In this document: one piece after another, positions 35,653-49,100 of the stretch
Numbering within the stretch: the stretch's first letter is position 1
Layout of the letters: each line of letters starts with the position of its first letter
Assembly: GCF_018320785.1 (NCBI RefSeq)
Contig: NC_054876.1
Location: 17,692,212 to 17,756,211 of the forward strand
Direction of reading: 5' to 3'
Length of the DNA stretch: 64,000 nt
From: Cheilinus undulatus
Taxonomy: Eukaryota; Chordata; Actinopteri; Labriformes; Labridae
The notes under the pieces: model-generated
Database searches by the model: none
What the model was told of the DNA's origin: nothing
Seen by the model: the letters and a program-made list of their open reading frames with translations, nothing else
Position numbers and translations under genes: made by a program

Positions 35653-38600
35653 CCTGTAAAAAGATTCATAGTGAAAGAAAACCATCACAATTCCTGTCTT
35701 CTACATCTTAACTCTTCTCCACCCATGACGTCTGCACATGCAAAAAAAATCTGAAAAACAATATTAACAAAATATTTACAACATGAGCTTCCAAAAGGGT
35801 AATAAAACATGGATATATAAAAAGGGGAAATCTTACACTGGTTTCAAACAATAAATGCAGGAAAGACCAAAGCAACAAAAAGAAGTTTCCCGCTCTGTAT
35901 GAAAATATAACACAACACTGCTCAGTATATACACACGTCTACTGCAATCTCTCCACTGCTCTGACCGTCTGCACATCAAATATCGCAGAAGGATCAGCCT
36001 AAACCACATAAATATGACAGAAACATAAATAAGGCCAAACATGGGTATAACATTGGTATGCATGCAGTAAATAAACATCCTGTAAACAACATATTAAGAC
36101 TAAACAAGGTCTTCTTGTAAGGCTAAATATGATGATCTGAGCTAAAACACTACCTACATGAGCCGAGCCGCCTACTCACTACACAGCAGGTCGAGGATTA
36201 TTGTGCATTAAAGGCCGTCAAATACAATATGAGTACAAATATTCGCTGTACATTTCGGCAACTTTTGAGCATTCACTCCCCTTTTACAAAAACAAAAGAA
36301 TATACAAATAAATTAAAAATACAGTACAGCCTCAATGTTGCCTCCGTCCCAGTGTCTAAAGTGTCTTTGTCGACCCGCCCTCATGTTTATCCTTGGCATC
36401 AACGCTTTATTAACACTGACAATCAATAACCGCACTGACTGCTTCAAAAAGTGAGTGAAATCACATCTGATGAGCCTCATCCTCCATGCTTGGTTTCTAC
36501 GCTAACAGCCGAAGCACCTAAGATTTTGGCATGTTCTGCAGTTTGATTCCCTGCTGGAGTCAACGGGTGGCTCAGCGTTCAGAAGAAACTACAAGAAATC
36601 ACCTGAGAAGTTACCTAAACAGCCCTGTGCCACACTGATGGGGTGAAAAATCACAGAGTGCTAAATCTGTGTCCACATACTCACATCAAAACTGATCTCT
36701 ACACTACAGCTGATACATGATGGCTCTATTTGACTGCGCTGTATTACTGATGCTCTTATGTAGCTTAAAAACAGTCAGCTAATTTATGATGTAAACGTGG
36801 ATGCACACGACCAAAAATGCTCCACCAGTGCACTGCATGGGCTGAAAAAACATTTTCTATCACTGTTTAGCCTGTTTGAAGCAACTTTAACACACTAGGA
36901 GTTATATTCTTTACACAGAGGCAGAAGAAAAGTGACATTAAAATTGCAGAATCTGTCGTAGTATAATAATGCAACAAACCACCAAAGCAATGAATGAAAA
37001 CTCTTTAGTTTACTGTAAATGCAAATGTTGTTCCTCTTGGTTAAATACCCATCATGTTACTGAATCCTAAAGGCTTTCCAACTGCATGTTTAGCATCAGG
37101 CTGCTTCAGCTACATCCATGGAATAATGAATCCAGACAGAGCTCATCATAATCTCAGAGGTCCAGAAACAATCAATGTGACATTCATTAAAGAATTAGAG
37201 AAAAAAAACTACAGAATCAGCCTTAAAATCCCCTCATTGTTTCAGTTTTCTTCAGTGTTGATGTTATCAAGTGATAGATGTCTACCCTTCTATTGGTACA
37301 CTGATCACATAAGATACTATCTAATACAGCAAACTTTTAATGGTGCCAGTTTTCAAGTGAGCTCCAGCTGAAGCAAAAAAACTAAACTGGCTAAATTCAC
37401 TCACTGTTATATGTCTTTATGTCCAAGTCCAAGATATTTTTTCACAAATACAAAGAAAGAAAACATAAAAAGGAGCCAGTGACATTATTTACTTTTATGT
37501 TATCCGGTTTTATGATAGTAACCAGAATGCTCCATTCAGTCCTTTATTGAAATAACTTCAACATGTTTATGTTTTGAGCTGTTTCTTTGATATCAAAGAC
37601 ATTTGATCAGCTTCACTTTTTTCATATTTTATGGACCAAATAATTAATTGAAAGAATTTCAAAAGTTTACGTTTTTTGATACCAATAAACTTCAATTAAC
37701 AGCCCAGGCTTTTATTTACGTCAGTCCATGAAATTACCCTACCTTAACCTGGGACAGGTATCTTCAGGACAGAATTAGGGCCATTTAAAAAAATATTTTG
37801 AGATGCAATTTTTTCTCTCAGTTCTGAGGCTAAAGTCAAAATTCTGACTTTTTTCTCTTTGGTTGCGTTGTGTTCTCACTGCAGTATTCTAAAATGGGCG
37901 AAAGCACACACACTGATGACAGACTGTCTTTGTGTTTTTACATCCTGCCTATCCTACATGTAAATCAATCCCATGCATAGCCTGCTAGTTACACTTTACA
38001 TTTAAAACGCCAGTTAGCTATTTAACGCACCTACAAAATGAGAAGTGGGTTAACCTGGAGCAGCAATGAGGCCAAATCAGATGAGCATATTTATCAAATG
38101 TTTGACAATAATGGAGAAAATATAGAAGTTAACAAACTCACTGCATGAACCAGAGGGCCTTTCAAAATTTTCTGGTGTTATGGTCTAAGTTGTCATCATG
38201 TCGACTGATGAAAATAAGCCTTTTTTTCATGATTTTTTATGTTTCTATTACAGACATATCTGATGAACTACTTTTGCTATTGAAATTAATAAATGTACAA
38301 AAAGTATTAGTTGTGAATACTGTTGGTGTTTCCACATCTGTTATGACACCTAGGACTAGAAATGGAAGCACTCGACACAGTCACTATTCAAACCATAACA
38401 CCTGCTAGTAAATTTAAACACCCTTAAATTTACACCAGAGAGGACACAGAACTGTCCATAAAATCAGGAAACTGATAAACAAATTAAATGACAACTCACT
38501 GACTTAACCATGTGTTTTATAAGACAGCCCATCTCTATCAACCTACTGCACTGTAGGGAAAGACTCCTATTATTGTCAAGTGCCGTGCTAGTCTATGGAG

Positions 38601-39852
38601 CTGAGAAAACATTTTATGTCTTTAGTTGTTAATAGCAGATGTTATAGTGTTCACAATTTTACATCAGAGAAATTTGAGAAATAGTTTGTTTTTGATGGTT
38701 AAGACATTATTTCCATCTCTAAAGCAGCAGAGTACAAACCCGCAGCAAAAGCAGGCTAATAGAATGGACTGTGCTTTAAATTGGGATGGGCTTTTATTTG
38801 AAGTTTTACGGTAATCATCAATTGCAGCCTTGTAAGTTAACAGCAGCTTAAAGAACACCAAAAACTACGTCAGCTTATCATTTCTGGCAGGTTTCTATCT
38901 ATCTCACACTCACACAGACACAAAATATTTCAGCTTCAATCCTCAGTCCGGCTGTGACTGTCACTACAAACATAAAGAGTTCTTGTTAATGTCGAAAAAA
39001 AGGCATCTGTTCTCAGTCTCTCCAAAGGACTGGGCGGCTTCGTCTACTCACACATACAATCAACAGACACAAACACCCTAAAGAGGGTCACACCTTCACA
39101 TTCTTTTCATGAAAACAAACATATGTTCTTCTGCTAACATCATACTTAGATCAGGTCTAACCAACACGTATCAACAACTATGATGACGACTGTCTGACAG
39201 CTCTACACGTCTAACCTCCTGCCCTGATGTCACTTCATGCAGCGTGGCTTTGATAAGAGCAGGAGTCTGATACAAATAAATAACTGTACAAAGTATAAAT
39301 ACTATTAAAGACGAGAAACATGAGAGGGACAAGTGGACAGATAATTAAAAACCATCCATTCAGGATGGTTTAGTGCATTTGTTAAAGCCCCACAGAGAAA
39401 GAGATGCTCCAATAAATAAAGTGGCACCAGTACATCAAAGTTAAAGCTAATTTTTCATTAGCCGTGTCTGCTCTGCTGCAATATCTCCGTCTCTGTAACA
39501 CTGCTCTAAATAAACCTGATCCAGTTATTTCATGTTTCATATTCAGCTTTAAAGCTTACACTAAGTTGAAAGTTGGTAAAATGCTCTTACAATTAGGAAG
39601 TATTCAGAGAATATATTAGTGAGTTTGCACACTTAAACATGCGAATATAGATGCTCTTGTATAGCAGTAAGCTGCAGCTTTATGTTTAACGTAGTCTAAA
39701 TTTAACAGCCGGTTCTAGCAGGTGCTCTAAGGCAGAAGTATTATTTCTAAAGCATCAATAGATCTGATGGCAGCTAACTGCACAGACTACCGTCTGAGAC
39801 TAACAGTGAGGAGAGAAAAAGTGCTTTCATTGTGACGCCAGTACTCTTAGTC
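35653..39852 (-). other. tspoap1: probable long 3'UTR of tspoap1
   Basis: Between the tspoap1 stop codon and the candidate distal poly(A) signal there is no coding frame of note on either strand and no obvious transposon, unlike the repeat-filled intergenic DNA to the left. The lack of recognised repeats over 4 kb fits an exon. The extent is inferred. Confidence 0.4.
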
Positions 39853-40197
39853 TCAATCTTTCTTGCTGGATCCCAGCTTTTTGAACAGCTTCTTGCCTTT
39901 GGAGAAAAAGCTTTTCTTCTTCTTGCCTTGAGCAGAGCAGTCTGTCTGTGTCGGGACGTCTGCAGGGAGGGGGGGTGAAGGGGGGTAGAAAGCCACTGCT
40001 GCAGCTGGACCCGGAAGACAAGGACGTGGAGCAGCCTCCAGGTCTGATGAGGGGCTGGATGTGGGGGTTTCCTGTTTAGGGGATGGATCTGTGCGCTCTG
40101 ATGGGTCAGGGAGAGGAGGATCTGTTTGGGAGGGTAGAGCCTCTTCTAGTGGTGGGGGCCCTGTATCTGGTGGATCGGTGGATGGCATGAAGTTCCC
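39853..40197 (-). CDS. tspoap1: tspoap1 last coding exon
   Basis: It follows the acceptor TTCTTCTTGAAG in phase 0 and encodes 114 residues. They are proline- and serine-rich, then end in the basic run KKKKSFFSKGKKLFKKLGSS before KKD. A lysine cluster at the C-terminus is a feature I recall from RIM-binding protein 1. Confidence 0.9.
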   Translation of the reverse strand, partial: GNFMPSTDPPDTGPPPLEEALPSQTDPPLPDPSERTDPSPKQETPTSSPSSDLEAAPRPCLPGPAAAVAFYPPSPPLPADVPTQTDCSAQGKKKKSFFSKGKKLFKKLGSSKKD

Positions 40198-43100
40198 CTT
40201 CAAGAAGAAAAAACAATCTTAGAAGAGGTGCAATGAAAATGTGCTGCTATCGAGGACTTTGATAATCTTTGTTATGATTAAAAGGGGAACAGGAACGCAC
40301 ACAAAGAGGGCGGTACTGGATATTAGGTCTTTTAAACAAATAGAACCATACTGAAGTTAAGTTCTGGACCTTAAACAGAAGAGGGGTGCAGAACTACAGT
40401 TAAGTCTAAAGAAGGAGAGCGTAAGCACAGACTGAACAGGGGAGACTACTTTTAAAAAAATGAGCAGTAATACACCTATCAAAAACACTTACGATCATGT
40501 CTCAAAGTGAACAGTTCTTTTTTGTTTCTGCAAAAGGCCATGCAGGAAACGGTGGGACAAAAAACAAATGTGACAGGGAATGGTTAAAGAAACAGAAAAA
40601 AGAAGAAAAACACACAGGAAATATTTCCAAGAGATGAAAAAAAGTAGACTTTTCCACATAAATATTGTGTAAGGAAAATGACACATATTGAAAGACAGCA
40701 TAAACATTTCAGCATGCAAAGACATAAGACATGAAATCACTGGACTACCTGTGGTTCTTTTTTGGGTTCTGGAGCTGGCTGAGCAGGGATAAGCTCAGCT
40801 GGGGCGTCCTCTGGTAGAGCCTGCAGGAAGTTAGAGGGAACCAAACCTCTTTGTCCGTTCAAGTCTCCCTGAAAGAGACAAAAACATCAGAGAGTGAGGA
40901 CACCCTTGAACAACCAGCTTCTGCATCTACATTCTGCAACACCGTAAACAGTAACAACTGAAATCCTGTTCAGTGTAAGAGACTCTCAACAGACACTTGC
41001 AGATGTACAATGATGAATGAATAGATCAATACGCAAATCCAAATAAAAAATAACCACAGACTGAGGCAATTTCAGGTAACATGTTCAGACTCTGTGTGTT
41101 TTTTCAAGCAGTTAAATACAATACATTATATATAGAACAGTTTTTAGACTTGTGAGACAGATGCTATTCTTGGTCTTGTATAATATTTGGGTTTTTTGAG
41201 AATACAAAATATTTCAGGAAATTTAAAACAGGATCATAAGTAACTTTATTTTTCAAAAGGCTTTAAAAAAAGATGATTGGGAGCTCAATGCAAATTCTAA
41301 TCAAAAATCTAATCTAAAAATGTAGCTGATAGTTGCCAGCCCACTGAAATGCTGATTTTCCTGATACATTATAAAAAAGCATTCTTTTACATTTCTATCC
41401 TAATTTTATCCCTCAAGCCAATGACAGCCAGGGGCCAGAGGCGATATGCCTTCTGGTTCTGGGCCAAATTTGTCAACATAATATCTCAAAAATGCTTTGC
41501 AGGAGGCCCTTCAAACTTTGCAAAAATGCCCACTCTGATTTAAAGATCAACAATGTCAGACCAAGGGGCCTCATTTCATCTCCTCCTTGCGAGTCTTATA
41601 TTTTGCAAGTCATATGAGCAGGGTGCAAATAGAAAATCTAACGTTAAATTTAATATGTTTAAAGACCCAAGGTCCCCCTTCAGTCCGGTAACATTAGGAG
41701 CAGTTATATGTTTTGTACTGACTATAAGAGAGCACAAATGAACAGACTTAGTTTATGATAACTCCTTATTACAGTGATATAGTTCAGATTTTTGGTTGAA
41801 ATCAAAGCTAAATATTAAATTAGTTACTAACCTAATGCAAGATTTTATTTTTCCAGAGGAGATTTCTGGGATTTCATATTGATCCTGGACTTCATCAGAG
41901 ACTAGCTGGCTGTTTACTTTTATTGTACTGCAAATGCTTGCAGTACTAACATTAGCAGTCTCTGCAGTGGAATTACACTCAACATGAGCTTCACTAAAAG
42001 TTATTTTTCATTTATTAAAGCCTGAAATTAAGTCCAGGTACAGGCCGCAGCTATGGCTCCAACCCCTTCTCCTCTAACCACTTCTTAAACAACTAGCATT
42101 TACCCATCATTCACACACAACACTCCGTCACATACATTTTCCTTACTAGCTACAGGTGCAATGAAGCCTTGTAAGGACATATTGACAGGTCAGCAACATA
42201 AACAGGTATGTAAAATGAAGATCTGCCATAGTTCCATCAGATTCTCAGGAGATTAGGAATTGGTGCTGCACTGATACCGATACCAGGACCAGACAGTATA
42301 AACCTAAGTACTGGTACTCATAAAACATTGCAGATGCTGTTATCTATATCTTTTTAAAGCATGCAGTTAGCCTTTCATTTTGTGAGTATGTAGTCAAAGT
42401 TAGAGTCATGCCAGCAGTTTGCTGATATTTTAACATAAACGAGGATGATAAGTGTCAGCATGACCTGATTGGATTTTGTTTGTACAAAGTCAAAGATCAG
42501 AAAAACTTCCCAGCCTTTGTTTATGACCCATAGCTGTACTTTTACCCAACCAACAACTGTAAGATGCACACAACCACAGGCAGTAGATCAGCTATTCCAT
42601 CAAATCATTACCTCTGATTAATGTGCATATTAAACTACTGGATGGGAATTATATTGTATTTAAGACTGTTTTTGTATGTAATATTAATTGGATTGATATT
42701 AAATTCAAAGTATCCAGAATTTAAATATATGAACCGTGTTAAGGCTGTTTTAAGTCCAGTTTTCCTTCACTTTTTATTTGACCTATGCCATTTATTTCAT
42801 ATCTTACCCATACATGCTTTTAACACTGTATCAGTTCCTAATTTTTTTTGTACACCGAAGTTCCTTCTGCTGCTGTCATTATCATGTATGTTCCCTCAGG
42901 TAGGGTCCACAAAGTCTGATTTAATTTCTGTAAATAACAATGAGTATGTTAGTACTTACATAAAAGAAACCATCTTCATCCATGTCACCAAACACATGTA
43001 TGATGTCTCCCGCACTGAAGGTCAGCTCAGCCTGAACCGTCATAAAAATGAGCCACATAATGAGCTAAAAAATACACATATATTATACTACATCATAAAG

Positions 43101-46100
43101 ATATATTATGCATGTGCCTGTCTGACCTCGATGTCAGTGTTGGGGGAGCTCTCCCGTGGATCGTAATCAAAGATGGCGACCATCCTGCGAGCTCCAGGTG
43201 TGGGGTTTCCTGCAGGTGCAGCAGGGGCAGCAGTCTGGCTGGGATCTGCCAGTCAAACAGAGAGGGACATATGTGAAGTCTGACATCCTGATAATTAAAA
43301 GAGAGACGTGTCTCTGCAATTCCAATCAGTTCATCTGCATGCAGCTCGCCATGTCTGCGACTCGCTCAGCACCATGCTAAGCTGAGGGAGAGTAGTGCCA
43401 CAACAGTCTAACACTTGGAAATAAGAAAACAACAAGAGGTTACTGGTGGGAGTGAATATTTTTATTTCATAAACACAGATCATAGCAAAAATCAGCAGTC
43501 TGATGAGGACTGTACATAATTGCTGTTAGTAAAATACAAAAAAAAACATCATTAATGGTGATACGATGATGACACTTAAACTGTGAAATGAAATATGAGT
43601 TAGAGAAAGAACTGCTTGATGTACATGACTAGGGGATAATGAAAACTTGATTATATAGGATTTAATATCTTATTTATGATAGTCTGAAAAAAATCATTTT
43701 CAATTTAAGAGAAGCATGTTTATAAAACGTGTTTACCTTTTTTTCAGAGGAAAATCTGGGTGAAAATGTTCATTATTCCCAAAAATAATCAAACAGTCCC
43801 TAATGACAATGAATGATGGTGTTTTTTTTTAACCATATTCACACAGGGCCATTTTCTTTTAATTTCAAGCTGTAGACCAGCAGCTGTCATCAGGAGGATA
43901 ATATCCTACTGAAATGTTAAAGGTTACAAATCCTATTCATGTTAGAAATCAAACAAATCATTGTTGGTTCACCACTTTCTGACTAATCAGCAACAAAAAA
44001 GACAATATAGTAAAAGACAGAGGCTGTTTTCAAATGATTTCATATTTGATTATGAACCAGTTTTAATTTTGGCAGCTATTTCTAATTTTAGTCTTAGTTT
44101 TAGTCTTTAAATGAAATGCATTTTAGTTTTAGTCACATTTTAGTCATTTCTATCCTTTTTAGTTTTAGTCTAGTTTTAGTCGACAAAAAATAGTTTTAGA
44201 CCATAAAAAGTCCTCATATTTTAGTCTTTACTTTTAGTCCAAGCATTTATTTTCTTGCCTAAATCTGGTACCAAATCATGGTAGTGTGTTCTCTGCACCC
44301 TGCCAAACCTGGAGTCCCTGCTTTCTACAGCTGAGAGACAGAATAGATACAGCTGCACTGTTTTTTTGACAGATTTACCCACAGTAGAGAAATGTCACGG
44401 ATTTTGAATGTCCGATGAAAACTAAATTACATTTCAGTCTAGTTTTAGTCATCTTGATGAAAGCTAAACTTAATTTTTGTCAGTTTTAGTCATCACAGAT
44501 CTATTTTTGAAAGTTTTAGTCAAGTTTTTGTCATTAAAAAAAAGGCTGTCAACAAACATTTTTAGTCATAGTTTTAGTCGACAAAATTAACACTGTTATG
44601 AACAGCTACTGCATTAAAATGGCTGCATTTTCGCTGGGATGTGGGTTTTTGCTTCTTGATATGGATATTATTTAGACTCCACAATGATCTTAATCTTTAT
44701 TGATAATACTATTTATGCTTTCTTGTTTACTTGATGGAAAGACAAGATGACATGTTTTATTGCTTTTATAGCTCACTGGATCCTCCTAATGTTCTTCAGT
44801 TGGTCAGAAGAAATGTGACTCACTCTTAATAATATAAAATCCTTGATGCTGTTGTTGCTTGTTGTTTGTGACTCAAAAAGTATCGGTTTCACACATAGGT
44901 GTTGGTTAATGTTGAATGCAATATTCTGTCATGTTTTAGTGATTGGAAAATAAATAATACTAATTTAATAACATCATCTTTGAAAATCTTGGCATCTAAA
45001 GTGTTGTTAACTAATTATAACCTAATAGAAGCTTGTTTTCTTAGCTTCCTGTTAGGAAACATTTTTTGTAGGGATCAAGGCTGTTTTGGATTTTTCAATT
45101 GTTTTGTTTCAAATGTCAGTTTGGTTGAAATTGTTTGTATTTTACAGAAATGTTTTATTTCAGTCGTTTTCATTAGTTTTAGTGTTAGTTATAGTTTTTT
45201 CAGGGGCAAGACTAACAAAGCCTTAAAAAGTAAATATAACTAGAAAAGCACTCGGAGAGCGCAGACCTCTGCCATTAGCCCTATCTCCCAATAGTACAGA
45301 ATCCTTTTAAAAATTCCTGAAACCAGACGGGGATCTGGATCTAAACTAATCAGTTCCTCCTTATGCCATTTCTGACATTTCCTGAAAATTTCATGAAAAT
45401 CCATCCACAACTTTTTGAGTTATGTTGCTAACAAACTAACTAACAAACAAACAAACCCTCCCGATCACATAACCTCCTCTGCAGAGGTAACAAGAACAAA
45501 AACAACAACAAAACACTCTCAAACAGGCTACTATTCACTTTAGATTTTTTTTTAATTCAAATTTGATATTCAAATGCAACCCAAGACCCAACATTACCAT
45601 TGTTCATTCAAACAAATCAGACCATTTTACTCTCCATAGGCTTGGGTATCTGCTATTGATAAAGACTTAAACTATGGACATTTTGCTCCTAATTTTATTT
45701 TTATTTCATTTAGTTTTTCTAAGCATGGATTTAAGTTTTTTGGTTGTTTTTTTTTTGTTTTGTTTTTTATAAAGCTAAGATTTAGTTATTGGTTAGTCTT
45801 AGTTTACTATGATAACCTTGCTGTGCATGGTATTGGATTTTTGCTGATATCCAATATGCCCATACTTAAAAATCAATTTTGGCAAACGCTGATATCAATA
45901 TGATATTCAAATGAAGTCCTTAAAACAATTTAAAGTTTGAGGGTGATCTAAACGACAAATTTCAATCCTTCAAACTAACTTCAACACAAAGAGAATGATG
46001 GTCCAAAACTTATTTGTCTATGCTGCCAATACTTACAGCTGATATAGGTGGATTTTTATATCACAAATATCAGTTGTAAACAAATTTTCATATCTACAGA

Positions 46101-49100
46101 TAATAATTCAGGTTTTTCGGGGAATATCTGCTGGTGCCAATATCATGTTGATATTATCATGGCTACTTCAATTACCCCCCCCCCCCCCCCCAAAAAAAAA
46201 GAAGCACGGAAGTTTCCTTTATTCCTTTTTCTTCACTTTACATTTGACTACCTCATACTGATGCTTTATTTAGATGTCATCACAGTCTACCTGTATGAAA
46301 CCATGTTTTTTTTTTTACCTGTCTTTTGTTTTACCAATTTCAACACCTACATCACCTGACAGCAGTGTCACTGTGCTCAAAAATTAATGATCTGGGCCCT
46401 TAACAGAACACAGTTTGATCCCCATACCTAACTTTCATATTTTTGTTGTCTCTGAATTTGTTATTAAGTCAAAAGTAATGAAATAATAATGATTTGTCAG
46501 ATTCTCACCCGGAATTGAGACACTGTGACCTCAATCAGACCTCACGTGAAAATTGCTGCTGTGTGAATACAGTGGATTTAAAAAAGGATGCAACAGGATG
46601 ACAAATAAATGCAAAACACAGTGAGTGAAGTCATGCTGCAGTCCAGCAGATGTTGTAGAGTCTGCGTAATCATGCAGGAGCAAACAGAGGCTTCAACACT
46701 GACTACAAACCTTGACTGGAGGAGTCTAAACTCTCCTCCCACTGTACTGCAGACTCCACTGCAAGAGAGGAAGTGTGGGGGGGAAAGCATAACCACAGTC
46801 ACTAAATGTAATGAAGGTAAACCAATCTGAGGATAATGTATGTTTGAGTCAACACAGATAAAATCAAAGATGGAGGTCAGAGCAGATGGATGCTTCAACA
46901 AGTGAACTTTAGGTGATAAAGTAATGTATTTGTGACATTGAAGCAGAATTCTGGCATGCTTAAATTCTGTACTTTGGCCACATTCTGCTGCTATGTCTGC
47001 AATGAGTCACATGAATGAAAAGCTGACTCCATATCATGTATGTGCTTTTAAGGAAAAACTTGAGAAGATGCCACAGAGGCATATCAATGCAAATCTCAAA
47101 AATGTGGACCTGTGGAAAGATGCACAGCTTTTGTGTCCTTAAATAAAACTGTAGGACTTGGTCAGAGAAAGAGACTGCCAGTAGAGTTTTAGTGCATAGA
47201 TTGTGCTGTAAAATTTCATTTACTTTGACTTTCTGTCCTAAAAATCTCTGTGCGAGAAGTGAGAAGCAGCAACTGAAAGAGCAGAAGCTTGACTGAAAGA
47301 AAGAGAAGCAAACAAGAGAGGAGAATAGAGAAAAGAGGTGAGAGAAAACAATCTGCAGCGAGACACACCTTTCTTGGACCGTCTCGGTTTCGGCGGTGGA
47401 ACAGGGCGACGTGGAAGCTGTGCATGTGTGCGAGTGCCTTTATGGAGTTTTAGAAAGGAAAACCAAAATAAAAATAATTGTAACAAAAAAGAAAGACAGA
47501 GGTGGAATATTTTTGAGAGAAGCAGACCAGACAAAGTAGACAATGAGAAGCCAGCGAAGAGCAATTTAAAAACATGACAACCAGTGAGCAGCAGACACAG
47601 CAGTGAGAACAAGTGGAAGTGAAAGGGTTAAACCATCTGTATATATCACTCTGGGTAGAAAGTAGACGGAAACAGAAGCAAAGTGTGTGCTGAAGACATA
47701 CACTTTGACTTAAGTTTACATTTTCAGACACCTGCATGAAAAAGCCATCAGTGATTGAGAATATGTAGATGGTTATGATTCCCTTCATAGCAGCACAGTG
47801 AACAAAAATCCAGAATGACAAATATGTGCTGCTTCAAAGTGCCAATGCTTTATTTCTTCAATCACTTGTGGATGACTATGTCCAGTGTTCTTTTGCTTAC
47901 ACAGCGGGCCAACTTAAGAGGAAAATGTGAGATTTAAAATGTATATTTTAGGTCCAGATTCTGTTACACTTGTGCTGCTATTGTCACTTACCACTTACAC
48001 ATGAAAAGTAGTGATATTATGAGTCTAGCATTACAGTTTAAACCTATGGAAAAACATGTCTGAATGTTAGAATTTTGGAAAGTTCAGCTCAAGAAACATA
48101 ATACAGTAAAATTCAGAGTATAAGACGCAGTTTAAATAGCTTTTTTTTTTGTCATTTTAAAGTTGGCTGCCTCCAATAAAATGGTGCCATAAATATACCA
48201 GTCTAAAATGCTGAGAGACATCAATAAATAGACAGTTGAACCAATTACCTATCCTTTTTTATAAACACAGGCCTGAAATCAGGGTCAAATGCTCTCTTAA
48301 AAACTGTAATGAAGCCTCCCGCTGCTGTAGCTTCAATTTATGCCTGTGGCCTTCTAGTTAGAGCTTTCCACCTACACTTCACCAAATGTAAATATGTTTA
48401 GTTTAGCACTAGGCATGTTGTAGAAACAGCACAACATGACAGTTTTTTTTAAACTACAAAACAAACTCAAAGTTGTATGTAGGCTGTTGAGGGTTATACT
48501 CACACATAACTACTCAATTAAAGAGACAGTAACAACTTTATGCATGATATTCAACGGGAAAGAGGAATTAAGGCTAATGTTAGCCATGCTTTGCAAAGCA
48601 TATCGGGCCCACATCATTCCTGATGACACAATATTCCTGTGATGAATCTGACTGTTTTTCTAAGCATTTTGTCCTCTGTAGACTAGTCGGTTATATACAA
48701 TTTAAATGGGCATTTTGTCAAATGATGAGTGCCTCTGTGCTAGTTCTCAGTCATCCAGGGCATGGCTATACAAATCTTGAACCAAAAAGGGTGACTGGAC
48801 TTGGTTTAGATTCTTGAATATGTTTTGTCTTCTTTCCAAAAGGCTTCTTCAGTTTTCCAACTCAGAACGTAAAAGTTTTGGAGGAGAAGTGAAATACTTC
48901 AAGGACAAGCCCACTTGCCCCTTATGGATCAGGCTTTGGGTATACAGTTCAGAATATAAACCTTGTGAAGTGCTGTTCTGGTTAAAAAGACCCCTCAGTT
49001 AAATACAACTCTAGACAGCACAAATGATACTGAAACAGCTACAAAGCTGCACAGAAACCTAATGCCATGGACTTTGCTAAATGCAATGAAACTCATTGCA

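Noticed and set aside
42621-43166. 181-codon plus-strand frame overlapping tspoap1 exons
   Set aside because: It lies antisense to two well-supported SH3 exons and reads as AT-rich chance sequence.
48740-48910. Repeat-like stretch with AAAGGCTTCTTCAGTT wording
   Set aside because: Resembles a common fish dispersed repeat, but boundaries and class could not be supported.
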